Assembly (NCBI RefSeq): GCF_018596315.1
Contig: NZ_JAHEAG010000026.1
Span: 35,167-99,166, forward strand
Reading direction: 5' to 3'
Length of the DNA stretch: 64,000 nt
Origin: Bradyrhizobium sp. SRL28
GTDB lineage: Bacteria; Pseudomonadota; Alphaproteobacteria; Rhizobiales; Xanthobacteraceae
The stretch's first letter is position 1. The number at the start of each line of letters is the position of its first letter. Made by a program: the position numbers and the translations under genes. Below the pieces are notes generated by a model. It saw only the letters and a program-made list of their open reading frames with translations. It had not been told where the DNA came from and made no database searches. Below, piece by piece: positions 29,138 to 37,785 of the stretch.

Positions 29138-29284
29138 GTTGCCATTCCTTCTGGGTCACCTCTAAGGCGCCCGGAGCACGAAGAATAAGCTGCCGGTAAG
29201 GGAAATGTAAGCCACCAGTTAAGCGCGTCGGCGCATCTTGCGGCAACTTTGTCTGATCAGGAAGTCCAGACAGGACACACCGCA

Positions 29285-29542
29285 ATGAGCACGATTCAGG
29301 GGTCCACCGAACTGGGACCGGCAACCGCAAAGCGGCAGGTCTACAGTCCTCTCGAAGCATATTGGTATGCATTTCAGGAGTGGCGCAAACGCGAGAAGCT
29401 GCGAACCGAGTTGTGTCGCCTGACGGACTTCGAACTTGAGGACATTGGCATCACGCGCGGCGAGATTGACTACATCGCCTCAAACCGCTCAATCTCGCCA
29501 GATCCGCTCCGTTGGATGTCTGACATCGCCACTCGAAGCTGA
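29285..29542 (+). CDS. DUF1127 family small protein
   Basis: 85 aa from ATG 29285. The C-terminal half is a DUF1127/YjiS-like motif: EWRKREKLRTELCRLTDFEL then EDIGITRGEIDYIA. DUF1127 proteins are short Arg-rich proteins; some in alphaproteobacteria affect phosphate or RNA metabolism, but this longer form with an N-terminal extension has no known role. Its stop lies 11 bp from the end of the convergent TetR gene. Confidence 0.85.
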   Translation: MSTIQGSTELGPATAKRQVYSPLEAYWYAFQEWRKREKLRTELCRLTDFELEDIGITRGEIDYIASNRSISPDPLRWMSDIATRS

Positions 29543-29553
29543 TGCATCTCGGC

Positions 29554-30165
29554 CTATTTCGCCAGCGCGCCAGAAAGCACCAGTTCCAGCTCCAGCCTGA
29601 CATCTTCGAGCGCCTGGATGCTGCGTGCGGCCCGACACATGGCGACCGTGCCTTCCAGCGAGGCGACGACCAGCGCTGCAAGCCGCCGCGCGCGGGCCGC
29701 CGCCACGCCTTCGCGCCGCATCGCCGCGATCATGATGGCTTGCCAGTCGGCGAACACGCCTTCCGCCAGATCGAGCAGACGCTTTTGCGCAGCTTCGTCC
29801 GGCTCGCCGTCTTTTTCGGTCGCATCGTTGACATACTGCTCGACCGCGACCGCGAGCACCGGACAGCCGGCCTGGAATTTTGATCGCTCCAGCGTTTGAC
29901 GCCACAGCGCGATGAAGGCGCGGAGCCCGCTGATCGCGCCATGCTCCTGCGTCAGGTGCCTGAGCGGTCCGCTGACCTGCCTGCCTGCAAAGACAAGCGC
30001 GTCCTCGATCAGCTGCTGCTTGCCGCGCGGAAAATGATGGCCGATCGAGCCGCGCGGCGTGCCGGTGTGGCGAACCACGTCGCGCATACTGGTGGCGTTG
30101 ACGCCACGCCGGCTCATCAGGTCGGCGGCGCCTGCCACCATTTTTGCGCGGGTATCGGACGGCAT
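29554..30165 (-). CDS. TetR-family transcriptional regulator
   Basis: 203 aa from ATG 30165, chosen over the in-frame ATG at 30192 because GAGGGAG sits five bases upstream. The HTH is at the N-terminus (MVAGAADLMSRRGVNATSMR, HTGTPRGSIGHHFPRGKQQL), followed by a helical ligand domain with AGCPVLAVAVEQ, as in LmrA/YxaF-type members. It is divergent from the tautomerase-crotonase pair, with a long palindrome in the gap, so it probably represses both. Confidence 0.92.
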   Translation of the reverse strand: MPSDTRAKMVAGAADLMSRRGVNATSMRDVVRHTGTPRGSIGHHFPRGKQQLIEDALVFAGRQVSGPLRHLTQEHGAISGLRAFIALWRQTLERSKFQAGCPVLAVAVEQYVNDATEKDGEPDEAAQKRLLDLAEGVFADWQAIMIAAMRREGVAAARARRLAALVVASLEGTVAMCRAARSIQALEDVRLELELVLSGALAK

Positions 30166-30199
30166 CGGAACTCCCTCTTTGAATCGCGTCATTGTAGAA

Positions 30200-30248
30200 T
30201 ATGACGCTTGACATAGCCAGCCTGATCTGGACTATGCCACTCGTCATA
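30200..30248. promoter_or_regulatory. Long imperfect palindrome, candidate TetR operator
   Basis: Arms TATGACGCTTGACATAG (30200-30216) and CTATGCCACTCGTCATA (30232-30248) match at 14 of 17 positions in inverse orientation, with inner symmetry CCAG/CTGG. It lies between the TetR gene and the tautomerase gene, overlapping where both promoters must be. Confidence 0.6.
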
Positions 30249-30280
30249 GTCGCCCGCGTGAGCCGGCAGGAGGATGCACG

Positions 30281-30769
30281 ATGACCGTTATCTACGTGAT
30301 GACCCCGCAAGGGCGCTTGAATGTCGATCAGCGGCGCGTATTGGCGAAGACGCTGACGGATGCCGTGCTCGTTCCGGAGGTCGGCAAGCTCGCGCCCGAG
30401 GCGCGCCGCGGCTATCAGGTGCATTTTTCCGAGCGGCCGCTCGACATGATCGCGCACGGCGGAGAACTGCTTTCGGACAAGCCAAGCGACGTCATGGTGA
30501 TCGATGTCGTCGCGATGGACTGCTGCTGGACGCGCGAGGATCGCGCCACCGTCATCCGCAACATCCATGCGGCGCTGGCGGACGCCTGCGGGATGAAGGC
30601 GCCGTCGCCGGCCTGGTGGATCAATTTCCGCATCATCGAGGAAGGCAGCTGGGGCTCGCGCGGCGGCGTGCTGTCGTTCCTTGACCTGCTCGAACACGGC
30701 GCATCGCACTTTTCGCCGGAACGCACTGCTGCGATCCGCACCGCGCTAGCCGTCAAATACGAGCGATAG
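30281..30769 (+). CDS. Tautomerase-superfamily protein
   Basis: 162 aa, ribosome site GGAGG. Two beta-alpha-beta halves (VIYVMTPQGRLNVDQRRVLA with LTDAVLVPEVG, and DVMVIDVVAMDCCWTREDRA with VIRNIHAALADACG) suggest a fused double 4-oxalocrotonate tautomerase-like unit. The residue after Met is Thr, so the catalytic Pro1 of classic tautomerases is absent at this start. Followed 45 bp later by the enoyl-CoA hydratase-like gene; both probably under the TetR regulator. Confidence 0.75.
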   Translation: MTVIYVMTPQGRLNVDQRRVLAKTLTDAVLVPEVGKLAPEARRGYQVHFSERPLDMIAHGGELLSDKPSDVMVIDVVAMDCCWTREDRATVIRNIHAALADACGMKAPSPAWWINFRIIEEGSWGSRGGVLSFLDLLEHGASHFSPERTAAIRTALAVKYER

Positions 30770-30814
30770 CTGATACGCGCACCGCCATTCCAGAACACAC
30801 CGAGAGGAAAGACC

Positions 30815-31594
30815 ATGAGCGCCGAAGGCAAAATCCGCACCGAAACCCACGATCGCATTTTCAAGATCATCATCGACAACCCTGCCAAGAAGAACGCGTT
30901 CTCGCCGGCGATGATGGAGCAATTGTCGGACGCCTTGACCGAACTCCACGACAACGAGAGCCTTTGGGTCGGCGTCATCTGCGCCGAGGGCAAGGATTTC
31001 ACGGCCGGTCTCGACATGCCGAAATTCTTCGGCCCCACCGCCGAGAAGCGGAATATCAGAGAAGGCAATGTCGATGTGTTCGGCCTCGGCAAGCGCTGCA
31101 AGAAGCCGATCGTCACCGCCGTGCAGGGCATCGTCTTCACCGTCGGCATCGAACTGATGCTGGCGGGCGACATCGTCGTGGCCGCCGATGACGCGCGCTT
31201 CTGCCAGATGGAAGCCAAGCGCGGCATCGCGCCGCTCGGCGGCGCGCATTTCCGTTTCCTGTCGCGCACCGGCTGGGGCAACGCGATGTATCATCTGTTC
31301 CTGTGCGATGAATTCACGGCTTTGCGCGCTCGCGAAATCGGGCTGGTTCAGGAGGTGGTGCCGGCGGGCCAGCAGGTCGAGCGCGCGATGGCGCTCGCCG
31401 CGATCATTGCGCAAAATGCGCCGCTCGGTATTCAGGTCACCAAGGAAGCGGCCCTGAAATATGTCGAGCACGGCGAGAAGGCGGCCATCGCCCATATTCC
31501 GGCCGTGCGCGAACGCGTGCTGAACAGCGCCGACGCGCGCGAGGGCATTCAGTCCTTCATCGAGCGGCGCGCCGCGGTGTTTCAGGGGCGGTGA
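30815..31594 (+). CDS. Enoyl-CoA hydratase/isomerase family protein (crotonase)
   Basis: 259 aa, ribosome site GAGAGGAAAG. Crotonase fold: RIFKIIIDNPAKKNAFSPAM, oxyanion region KDFTAGLDMPKFF, PIVTAVQGIVFTVGIELMLA and GDIVVAADDARFCQMEAKRG, where the Glu of MEAKRG matches the first catalytic glutamate position. The second acid is less clear (CDEFTALRAREIGLV). Acts on acyl-CoA esters in beta-oxidation-like steps. Co-directional with the tautomerase-like gene. Confidence 0.92.
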   Translation: MSAEGKIRTETHDRIFKIIIDNPAKKNAFSPAMMEQLSDALTELHDNESLWVGVICAEGKDFTAGLDMPKFFGPTAEKRNIREGNVDVFGLGKRCKKPIVTAVQGIVFTVGIELMLAGDIVVAADDARFCQMEAKRGIAPLGGAHFRFLSRTGWGNAMYHLFLCDEFTALRAREIGLVQEVVPAGQQVERAMALAAIIAQNAPLGIQVTKEAALKYVEHGEKAAIAHIPAVRERVLNSADAREGIQSFIERRAAVFQGR

Positions 31595-31800
31595 ATCTGA
31601 ATCCAACAGCAGGCCGGCGACTTAAACGGCGGGGCACCGAACTTCACCCTGCCGAGGGTCGCACACCCATGTCCGCTAGCCGCTTTGCCTTGCTCGTCGC
31701 CGCGCCAGGCAATTCGGCCAATTTGTCATGAGAATACCACGGACAGGAAACCGGCCGCGATGTAAAACGTATCTGTGGGTGTCGACAACGGAGCAAACCC

Positions 31801-32205
31801 ATGCGCGCCATCGTCCTGCTTTTCGTGTTTCTGTTCGGCCTCGCCACGCCCGCATTCGCCGACGACGTCGCCGCCGCGCAAAGCGTGATCCGCGCGCAGG
31901 AGCAGGCATTCGGCCGTGATGATGCGGCAGCGGCCTATTCGCATGCGGCCCCCGAGATCAAACAGCTCTTCCCGCAAGCCGACATCTTCATGCAGATGGT
32001 CCAGCAAGCCTATCCGCCGGTCTATCGCCACAAGAGTTTTGAATTCGGCGAGGCGCGCGCGGCCCAAGGCCGGATCGCCCAGCGCGTCCACATCGTCGAC
32101 GACAATGGCGAAGCCTGGGAAGCGATGTACACGCTGGAGCAGCAGCCGGATGGCAGTCTGAAGATCACGGGATGTTCGCTGCTGAAGGCGGGACAGGCGG
32201 TCTAA
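31801..32205 (+). CDS. Exported DUF4864-type protein
   Basis: 134 aa. Signal peptide MRAIVLLFVFLFGLATPAFA with a clear AFA cleavage site. The mature part (AAAQSVIRAQEQAFGRDDAA, AYSHAAPEIKQLFP, EAMYTLEQQPDGSLKITGC) matches the DUF4864 pattern, an NTF2-like periplasmic fold with no assigned function. The stop overlaps the convergent MFS gene by four bases. Confidence 0.82.
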   Translation: MRAIVLLFVFLFGLATPAFADDVAAAQSVIRAQEQAFGRDDAAAAYSHAAPEIKQLFPQADIFMQMVQQAYPPVYRHKSFEFGEARAAQGRIAQRVHIVDDNGEAWEAMYTLEQQPDGSLKITGCSLLKAGQAV

Positions 32206-33500
32206 GCCATCGCCAGCCGCTGTCGGGCGCGCATCAACAGCAGCAGCATGATCGCGATGTTGAGCGCATTCCACGCCAGTCCGTTGGCGAACGCCGCGCT
32301 GTAGGAGCCGGTGGCGTCGAAGATCGCGCCCGAGACCCAGCCACCGAACGACATGCCGAACACGGAAGCGAAGATCACGATGCCCACGCGTGTCGCGGCC
32401 TCGGAGGCCGGCATCGCCTCGCGCACGATGATCGCGTAGCTCGGCACGATGCCGCCCTGGAACAGGCCGAACATCGCGGAGACGATGTAGAGCGAAGTCA
32501 GGCCGTCAAAGAACAGATAGAACAATAGCGCCGTGCCCTGCGCCACCGAGCCGATCAGGAGCGTGCGGATGCCGCCGATCTTGTCGGCGAGGAAGCCCGA
32601 GCCGATGCGGCTGATGATCCCAAAACCCAGCATCAGCGACAGCATTTCGGCGCCGCGCGCCACGCCATAGCCGAGATCGCTGCAATAGGCGACGATATGA
32701 ACCTGCGGCATCGACATCGCCACGCAGCAGGCAATCGCCGCGAGCGACAGGATCACCGTCAGCGCGTTGGTGGAGAGGCGCAGGTCCACGCGCGGCGGTG
32801 CCGCGTTTTCATGGTTGCGCTGCGCCCCCGCCCCCATCAGCATCCGCAAGCCGATCAGCGCCAGCGTCATCGCCACCGCCGTGAAGATGCCGATCGCAAT
32901 GTGGGTGGTGCGCCAGCCCATGGTCTCGATGCCGTGGTTGATCAGCGGCGGCCAGATCGCGCCGCCGATGTAATTGCCGCTGGCGGCAACGGCTACCGCG
33001 AGCCCGCGGTAGCGGTCGAACCAGTGCGAGGCTTCCGCCATCAACGGCCCGAACGTGGCCGACGAGGACAGCCCGATCGCGAAATGCACCAGGATGAATT
33101 GCCAGATCGAGGACGACATTCCCGCGACGATATAGCCTAAGCCCAAAATGCCGATGCCGAGCCCGATGGCGGTGACGATGCCGTAGCGGTCGGTGATCTT
33201 GCCGGTCAGCACCGCACCAGAGCCGAATCCGAGCATGATCATCGTGAACGCCAGCGAGGCGGTGCCGCGGCTCGCGGCGAACTCGGTCTGCACCACGGGC
33301 AATGCGACCACCACCGACCACATGCCGACGCTGCCGAGCGAGCCTATCAGCACGGCCACGGCAAGCCGGAGCCATGCCCGGCGCGAATCGGGAACGAACA
33401 GGTCGGAATCTCGGGTGAGCTCAGAAGAAATTGCCACGGCCGACGCAACTTCGGGGGCAAATCGCCTAACGTCAAGCCACATTGCCGCGATATTGGGCAT
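32202..33500 (-). CDS. MFS transporter
   Basis: 432 aa with about 12 hydrophobic segments. The loop 2-3 motif GKITDRYGIVTAIGLG is MFS-type (motif A, G-x-x-x-D-R-x-G), repeated in the second half as GFLADKIGGIRTLL. It resembles the OFA/monocarboxylate branch. The first ~45 residues before TM1 are weakly conserved, so a later start is possible. No adjacent enzyme identifies the substrate. Confidence 0.9.
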   Translation of the reverse strand: MPNIAAMWLDVRRFAPEVASAVAISSELTRDSDLFVPDSRRAWLRLAVAVLIGSLGSVGMWSVVVALPVVQTEFAASRGTASLAFTMIMLGFGSGAVLTGKITDRYGIVTAIGLGIGILGLGYIVAGMSSSIWQFILVHFAIGLSSSATFGPLMAEASHWFDRYRGLAVAVAASGNYIGGAIWPPLINHGIETMGWRTTHIAIGIFTAVAMTLALIGLRMLMGAGAQRNHENAAPPRVDLRLSTNALTVILSLAAIACCVAMSMPQVHIVAYCSDLGYGVARGAEMLSLMLGFGIISRIGSGFLADKIGGIRTLLIGSVAQGTALLFYLFFDGLTSLYIVSAMFGLFQGGIVPSYAIIVREAMPASEAATRVGIVIFASVFGMSFGGWVSGAIFDATGSYSAAFANGLAWNALNIAIMLLLLMRARQRLAMA

Positions 33501-33567
33501 GCAGTTGTGATGGGGCAGCCTCCCTCGGTGCCTTGGCTGAATCGGCTGACGGCATTAGTTTGCCGCC

Positions 33568-34023
33568 ATGTTCGTTCGCTTGACGAGGCCGGTGCGCGCC
33601 AAGGCGGGGTGGTTTGTTGCCCTGCTCTATCTGTTTTGCGTGCTCGCGCCGGGTGTTGCGCTGGCGGTTGGTGATGCCGCGTCGTGCCTCGTGCATCAGT
33701 CCGGGATGGCTGCCGCCGCGCATGTGCATGAGGGTGTTCAGCCGCAGCACGCGGCCTCGCACCAGCATCATGCAATGCAAGCGGATGAGCATGAGATGCA
33801 TCGCGCCGATGCCGGCCACGCCAAGCAAGAGCACGCCAAGCATCAGCACGACGACAAGGGTTCGCCGGCACCGTGCTGCGCCATGCTGTGCGTTTCGGCG
33901 ATCGCGGTCGATCCGCCCGCCCTCGCAAAACCCGTGCAGCCGATCTCGCTCTGCGTTGCCGAAAATTTTCAGCGCCTGCCGGGCAAGGCGCCCCCTCTGC
34001 TCTACCGCCCTCCCATCGCCTGA
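33568..34023 (+). CDS. His-rich exported or membrane-anchored protein, candidate metal binder
   Basis: 151 aa. A hydrophobic helix at about 14-34 (signal or anchor) precedes a segment with 13 His between residues 43 and 94 (for example HQHHAMQADEHEMH), then a Cys-rich hydrophobic motif CCAMLC (103-108). Composition points to copper or similar metal binding in the periplasm. The next gene, a type 1 copper protein, starts 136 bp downstream on the same strand. No named family recognised. Confidence 0.7.
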   Translation: MFVRLTRPVRAKAGWFVALLYLFCVLAPGVALAVGDAASCLVHQSGMAAAAHVHEGVQPQHAASHQHHAMQADEHEMHRADAGHAKQEHAKHQHDDKGSPAPCCAMLCVSAIAVDPPALAKPVQPISLCVAENFQRLPGKAPPLLYRPPIA

Positions 34024-34159
34024 CCTGGCGGGCAGCCGCGCCGTGAGCGCGCACGCGTGCCCGTGGTCCGTCAGAGAATTCAATCAAGTCTGCGCAGTTT
34101 GCGGCGTCTCGCGCCATTGCGCAGGCGCATTTCGCAAAAAGCATGCGAAGGAACATCGA

Positions 34160-34612
34160 ATGAAAACCATCGTGACAATCCTGCTGGCGCTTTCAGCCCT
34201 GCCGCCTCCAGCGCACAGCCATGAACAGCACGCCCACCAAAGCTATGCGGCGGGCGAGCCCGGCGATCCCAAAAAGCCTTCCCGCACCATCGAGGTCGGG
34301 ATGAACGAGATGGCCTATGCGCCCGCCCGCATCGAGGTGAAGCGCGGCGAACAAATCCGCTTTGTGATCCGCAACACCGGCGCCGACGATCACGAATTCC
34401 TGCTCGCCACCACGGCAGAAAATCTGAAACACGCCAAGGCGATGATGGAGAACCCGCATATGGAGCATGACGAACCGAACGGCGTTCGGCTGGCGCCGAA
34501 GAAATCGGCCGAGATCCTCTGGAAGTTTACTCACGCCGGCACGTTCGAATATGCGTGCCTGATCCCCGGCCATCGCGAGGCCGGCATGGTCGGCCAGATC
34601 CTGGTGAAATAG
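34160..34612 (+). CDS. Cupredoxin (plastocyanin/azurin-like copper protein)
   Basis: 150 aa from ATG 34160. Signal peptide of about 20 residues (ending AHSH), then a His-containing N-terminal arm and a cupredoxin domain. Type 1 copper ligands are His78 (ADDHEF), Cys133, His138 and Met143 (CLIPGHREAGM), spacing Cys-x4-His-x4-Met. Periplasmic electron carrier or copper-handling protein; the preceding His-rich gene supports the latter. A longer upstream reading overlaps the His-rich gene out of frame and is discounted. Confidence 0.9.
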   Translation: MKTIVTILLALSALPPPAHSHEQHAHQSYAAGEPGDPKKPSRTIEVGMNEMAYAPARIEVKRGEQIRFVIRNTGADDHEFLLATTAENLKHAKAMMENPHMEHDEPNGVRLAPKKSAEILWKFTHAGTFEYACLIPGHREAGMVGQILVK

Positions 34613-34734
34613 GTCACGGTGAAATGAGCCATAGGTAAAGCGAAGGCGGCAAGCTGCGCAAAACTTTCCTGTTTTCGGCGCCCCCGATCCACTACAACCG
34701 GGCCCAATCCGAAAGCTGGGAAAGCGAGACCGCC

Positions 34735-35802
34735 GTGCAAAGGATCGAACATCAAGGTTTCCTGCTGCTGCTTGTCGCCGTCACGCTGGCGTTCGCCTGG
34801 GTGCTATACCCGTTCTATGGCGCCGTTCTCTGGGCGATCGTCGTGGCGGTGCTTTTCGCACCGGTCTATCGCAGGCTGCTGCAATCGATGCAGGGCAGAC
34901 CAAGCCTCGCGGCCGCGGTCACCGTTCTGATCATCATCGCCATGGTCATCCTGCCGCTGGCGATGATCGCGGCTTCGCTGGCGCAGGAAGCCTCGAGCCT
35001 TTTCGGGAAGATCCAGTCGGGAGAGTACAATTTCGGCAGTTACCTGCAGCGGATATTCGACGCTCTGCCGGTCTGGGCCACCGGATTGCTCGAGCGGATC
35101 AACCTCGCCGACTTTTCGGCGCTGCGCGAAAAGCTCGCTTCCGGGCTCATGAAGGGCGGGCAGGTTCTCGCCCCGCAGGCGCTGAGCATCGGGGTGAACA
35201 CGTTCGACTTCATGATCGGCCTCGGCATCATGCTTTATTTGTTATTCTTCCTGTTGCGTGACGGCCGGGCGCTGGCCGAACGGATCAAGGAGGCCATTCC
35301 GCTGCGCGGCGAGCAGAAGGCGGCGCTGTTCGCCCGCTTCGCCGACGTCGTTCGCGCGACCGTGAAGGGCGGCATCCTCGTCGCGATGGTGCAAGGCACG
35401 CTCGGCGGCATCGCGTTCTGGTTCCTCGGAATCCACGCAGCCCTGCTCTGGGGCGTGCTGATGGCGTTCCTGTCGCTGATCCCTGCGATCGGCGCCACGC
35501 TGGTCTGGCTTCCGGTCGCGATCTACTTCCTGGCGACCGGCGCCATCTGGCAGGGCATCGGATTGATCCTGTATGGCGTGCTCGTCATCGGACTGGTGGA
35601 CAATCTGCTGCGTCCCTTCCTGGTCGGCAAAGGCTCCAAGCTGCCGGACTATGTGGTGCTGATCTCCACGCTGGGTGGCATCGAGGTGTTTGGCCTCAAC
35701 GGTTTTGTCATCGGCCCGTTGATCGCCGCTATGTTCATGGTGAGCTGGGAAATATTCGCGGTATCGCGGCGGGCTGACGCCGCCGGCGGCACGAACCCGT
35801 AG
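34735..35802 (+). CDS. AI-2E family (PerM/UPF0118) membrane transporter
   Basis: 355 aa from GTG 34735. About eight TM helices with a central soluble region; family signatures are GILVAMVQGTLGGIAFWFLG, LMAFLSLIPAIGATLVWLPV and GLVDNLLRPFLVG. Proteins of this family export small molecules or act as Na+/H+ antiporters; autoinducer-2 export is established for TqsA only. No linked gene points to a substrate. Confidence 0.9.
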   Translation: MQRIEHQGFLLLLVAVTLAFAWVLYPFYGAVLWAIVVAVLFAPVYRRLLQSMQGRPSLAAAVTVLIIIAMVILPLAMIAASLAQEASSLFGKIQSGEYNFGSYLQRIFDALPVWATGLLERINLADFSALREKLASGLMKGGQVLAPQALSIGVNTFDFMIGLGIMLYLLFFLLRDGRALAERIKEAIPLRGEQKAALFARFADVVRATVKGGILVAMVQGTLGGIAFWFLGIHAALLWGVLMAFLSLIPAIGATLVWLPVAIYFLATGAIWQGIGLILYGVLVIGLVDNLLRPFLVGKGSKLPDYVVLISTLGGIEVFGLNGFVIGPLIAAMFMVSWEIFAVSRRADAAGGTNP

Positions 35803-35807
35803 CCCCC

Positions 35808-35927
35808 GTAGGATGGGTGGAGCGAAGCGATACCCATCATTTCATGCTGTTGGCAGCCTGTTGATACCCATCATTTCAAGCCGTTGGCAGCCTGTTGATG
35901 GGTATCGCTTCGCTCCACCCATCCTAC
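35808..35927. repeat. Palindromic repeat with perfect 32-bp arms and a 34-bp tandem duplication
   Basis: Left arm 35808-35839 and right arm 35896-35927 are perfect inverse copies (GTAGGATGGGTGGAGCGAAG...). Inside, a 34-bp unit at 35829-35862 is duplicated at 35863-35896 with two mismatches. It sits directly after the AI-2E gene stop and could act as its transcription terminator. Same family at 43500, 44106 and, diverged, at 38231 and 42631. Confidence 0.8.
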
Positions 35928-36082
35928 ATACTCCGCCAGCCGCAGGCGCTCTGTGTGCACTAGTGAACTGACTTCCCATCCCGGGGGAGCCTAGGCTCCA
36001 TCATCACCGCACTGCCCCATGACAGCTATCGGTGACGAGAGCGCTGCCAGCGCTCCCGCCTTCTCGCATGTGGAGTAGAGCC

Positions 36083-36280
36083 GTGCAGCGACGCCGTGTA
36101 AAACAAACCTCGCCACTGGATCAACGTTTGACCGATCACGCGGAGCTCCTGCGAAAAGAGGCGAGAGGCACCCCGCCCGGCATTGAGCGCGAACGGCTTC
36201 TCCGCAGAGCGCGACACGCTGAAGCAGCTGCCCACATGGAGCAATGGCTTACGTCTCCCGGTCTGCGAGCGCCGAAGTGA
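36083..36280 (+). CDS. Small Arg/Glu-rich protein of unknown function
   Basis: 65 aa from GTG 36083 with GGAG upstream; ATG 36068 is an alternative. Predicted to be almost all helix: LDQRLTDHAELLRKEARGTP, then ERERLLRRARHAEAAAHMEQ and WLTSPGLRAPK. From memory, similar short proteins with a C-terminal W-L-x-S-P-G-L motif are common in Bradyrhizobium; no function known. Confidence 0.6.
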   Translation: MQRRRVKQTSPLDQRLTDHAELLRKEARGTPPGIERERLLRRARHAEAAAHMEQWLTSPGLRAPK

Positions 36281-36349
36281 GAACTTCTCTCGGCGGCGTT
36301 TAGTCCCTTATTGCTCCTGCAGGCATCAACATTAGAGCCATCAGCCGCG

Positions 36350-36484
36350 TCATCGGGCCGCGACCCGCAGTAAAAGTGCTTTCTCTGGCGGACCTTCCGA
36401 TTTCAATCCAGGCGTTCCCAGCGCAAACGCAGTCACGAGCAGCAGGAGGCTCGCGCAGATGATATGTAGCCAGAAACGATCCAT
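36350..36484 (-). CDS. Possible 44-aa single-pass membrane protein
   Basis: One hydrophobic helix (FWLHIICASLLLLVTAFALG) after an acidic-basic start and before a charged tail. No strong ribosome site is visible, and the frame continues upstream to 36535. It precedes nothing recognisable and lies after the acetyltransferase gene on the same strand. Weak call. Confidence 0.3.
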   Translation of the reverse strand: MDRFWLHIICASLLLLVTAFALGTPGLKSEGPPEKALLLRVAAR

Positions 36485-36558
36485 CGGCGTTAACAAGCGA
36501 GTCCGCTGCCCGTTCCCTGGGAACCGGTTGTGCATGTGCCCTGATCGATCGGGGGAAC

Positions 36559-37401
36559 CTACCCCAGCTCAAAACTGGTGACGCCAAACACCCGCTGCAG
36601 CCGCAGCGGCGGAATCGCGCCGGTATACATGCGCGCCGTCTCGAACACCGGCGCGAGCCCAAAATCCTGCGCCAGCGCGATCGCCTCGCGATTGATGCCT
36701 GGAACGTCCAGAAAAATCTCGCCGCCGCCCACCCTGCCGAGCAAGGCCGATAAAACCGCCTCGGCAGTGGCGCGATCGTCGGCCACCAGCGGGCCAATCT
36801 TAAAACCCTTCCGGCACGGACGGATCACACCCCAGCCGGCAAGCCGGCCATTGCGCATCAGCGCGCAACCGACATGGCCGGGCGAACCAATCCAGGCCCG
36901 CAGGAACAAAGATCGCGGCGCCGGAAACACGGTGGCGTCGTCCGCCTCCACATCAACCAGCGGGACATCGGACAGCGCAATGACATCAGCCCGCGGCGCG
37001 GCGGGCGCCACAACCGTGCCGCCATAGCGGACGTTGGCGTAAGCGAGCTGAAAGCCGGACTTTCGATAATTGTCCTGCTGCGCCGTCACGCCATCGAGCC
37101 CGATCACGCGCGAGCCGGCATGCGCGATGGCCGCATTCCATATCCGCAAGCCGTAGCCGCTGCCGCGCAAATCCGCTCGCACGATGTAAAAGCCGAGAAA
37201 GGAAAACCTCGCACCGTAATTGACGCAGGAAACGGTCGCGGCAGGCTTGCCGTCGAGCTCGCCGATGAAAAATCCTTCCGAATCGACGGAAGCAAAGCAG
37301 CCGGCATCGGCGAGGCCGGGATTCCAGCCTTCGGCCGCCGCCCAGTCCACAGCTAACGAGATTTCATCCGGCCGCATCGTTCGGATGGTGAAGGTGTTCA
37401 T
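36559..37401 (-). CDS. GNAT-family acetyltransferase with second GNAT-like domain
   Basis: 280 aa from ATG 37401 (GAGGA upstream). The N-terminal GNAT domain shows TIRTMRPDEISLAVDWAAAE, FFIGELDGKPAATVSCVNYG, and the acetyl-CoA loop VRADLRGSGYGLRIWNAA. The C-terminal half (FLRAWIGSPGHVGCALMRNG, RLAGWGVIRPCRKGFKIGPL) is the YitH/Acetyltransf_18-like domain. Typical of double-domain bacterial GNATs of unknown substrate. An in-frame extension to 37491 runs into repeat DNA and is rejected. Confidence 0.88.
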   Translation of the reverse strand: MNTFTIRTMRPDEISLAVDWAAAEGWNPGLADAGCFASVDSEGFFIGELDGKPAATVSCVNYGARFSFLGFYIVRADLRGSGYGLRIWNAAIAHAGSRVIGLDGVTAQQDNYRKSGFQLAYANVRYGGTVVAPAAPRADVIALSDVPLVDVEADDATVFPAPRSLFLRAWIGSPGHVGCALMRNGRLAGWGVIRPCRKGFKIGPLVADDRATAEAVLSALLGRVGGGEIFLDVPGINREAIALAQDFGLAPVFETARMYTGAIPPLRLQRVFGVTSFELG

Positions 37402-37430
37402 GACGACGATCCTCGAATATGCATCTCCAG

Positions 37431-37600
37431 CCGTCATTGCCTGCGACAAACGCGAAGCGTTTGCGCAAGGGAGCTCGCGACAAAATTGCAAAGCAATTTT
37501 GCGCTGAAGCGACGAAGCAATCCATCTATCCTCGCGCGCGGAAAGATGGATTGCTTCGCGGAGCCTGTCATCGGGCGGCGCTTTGCGCCGACCCGTTGGC
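37431..37600. repeat. Palindromic intergenic repeat, inverse copy of the 21.1 kb element
   Basis: Bases 37431-37473 equal the reverse complement of 21174-21216 over 43 nt. The rest (about 37474-37600) holds GATGGATTGCTTCG and further short palindromes, including CGGCGCTTTGCGCCG. It occupies the 384-bp gap between the acetyltransferase and the Tyr/Pro-rich protein; no gene is visible there. Confidence 0.75.
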
Positions 37601-37785
37601 TCGCAACCACGCCGTTACGCCGCAGGAATTACAATGCCTGCGCCCTTAACTCGCAATGCGGATGCAGATGTGCACAGTCCAGAAATGGCACACTTCTTCG
37701 CGAAGAATATCATTGCACCGTGCGGATTGTTTAGCGAAAATTAACCACGCTGGCTGGCGGGGCTGCGCTGTTGGAGATTTCACAC

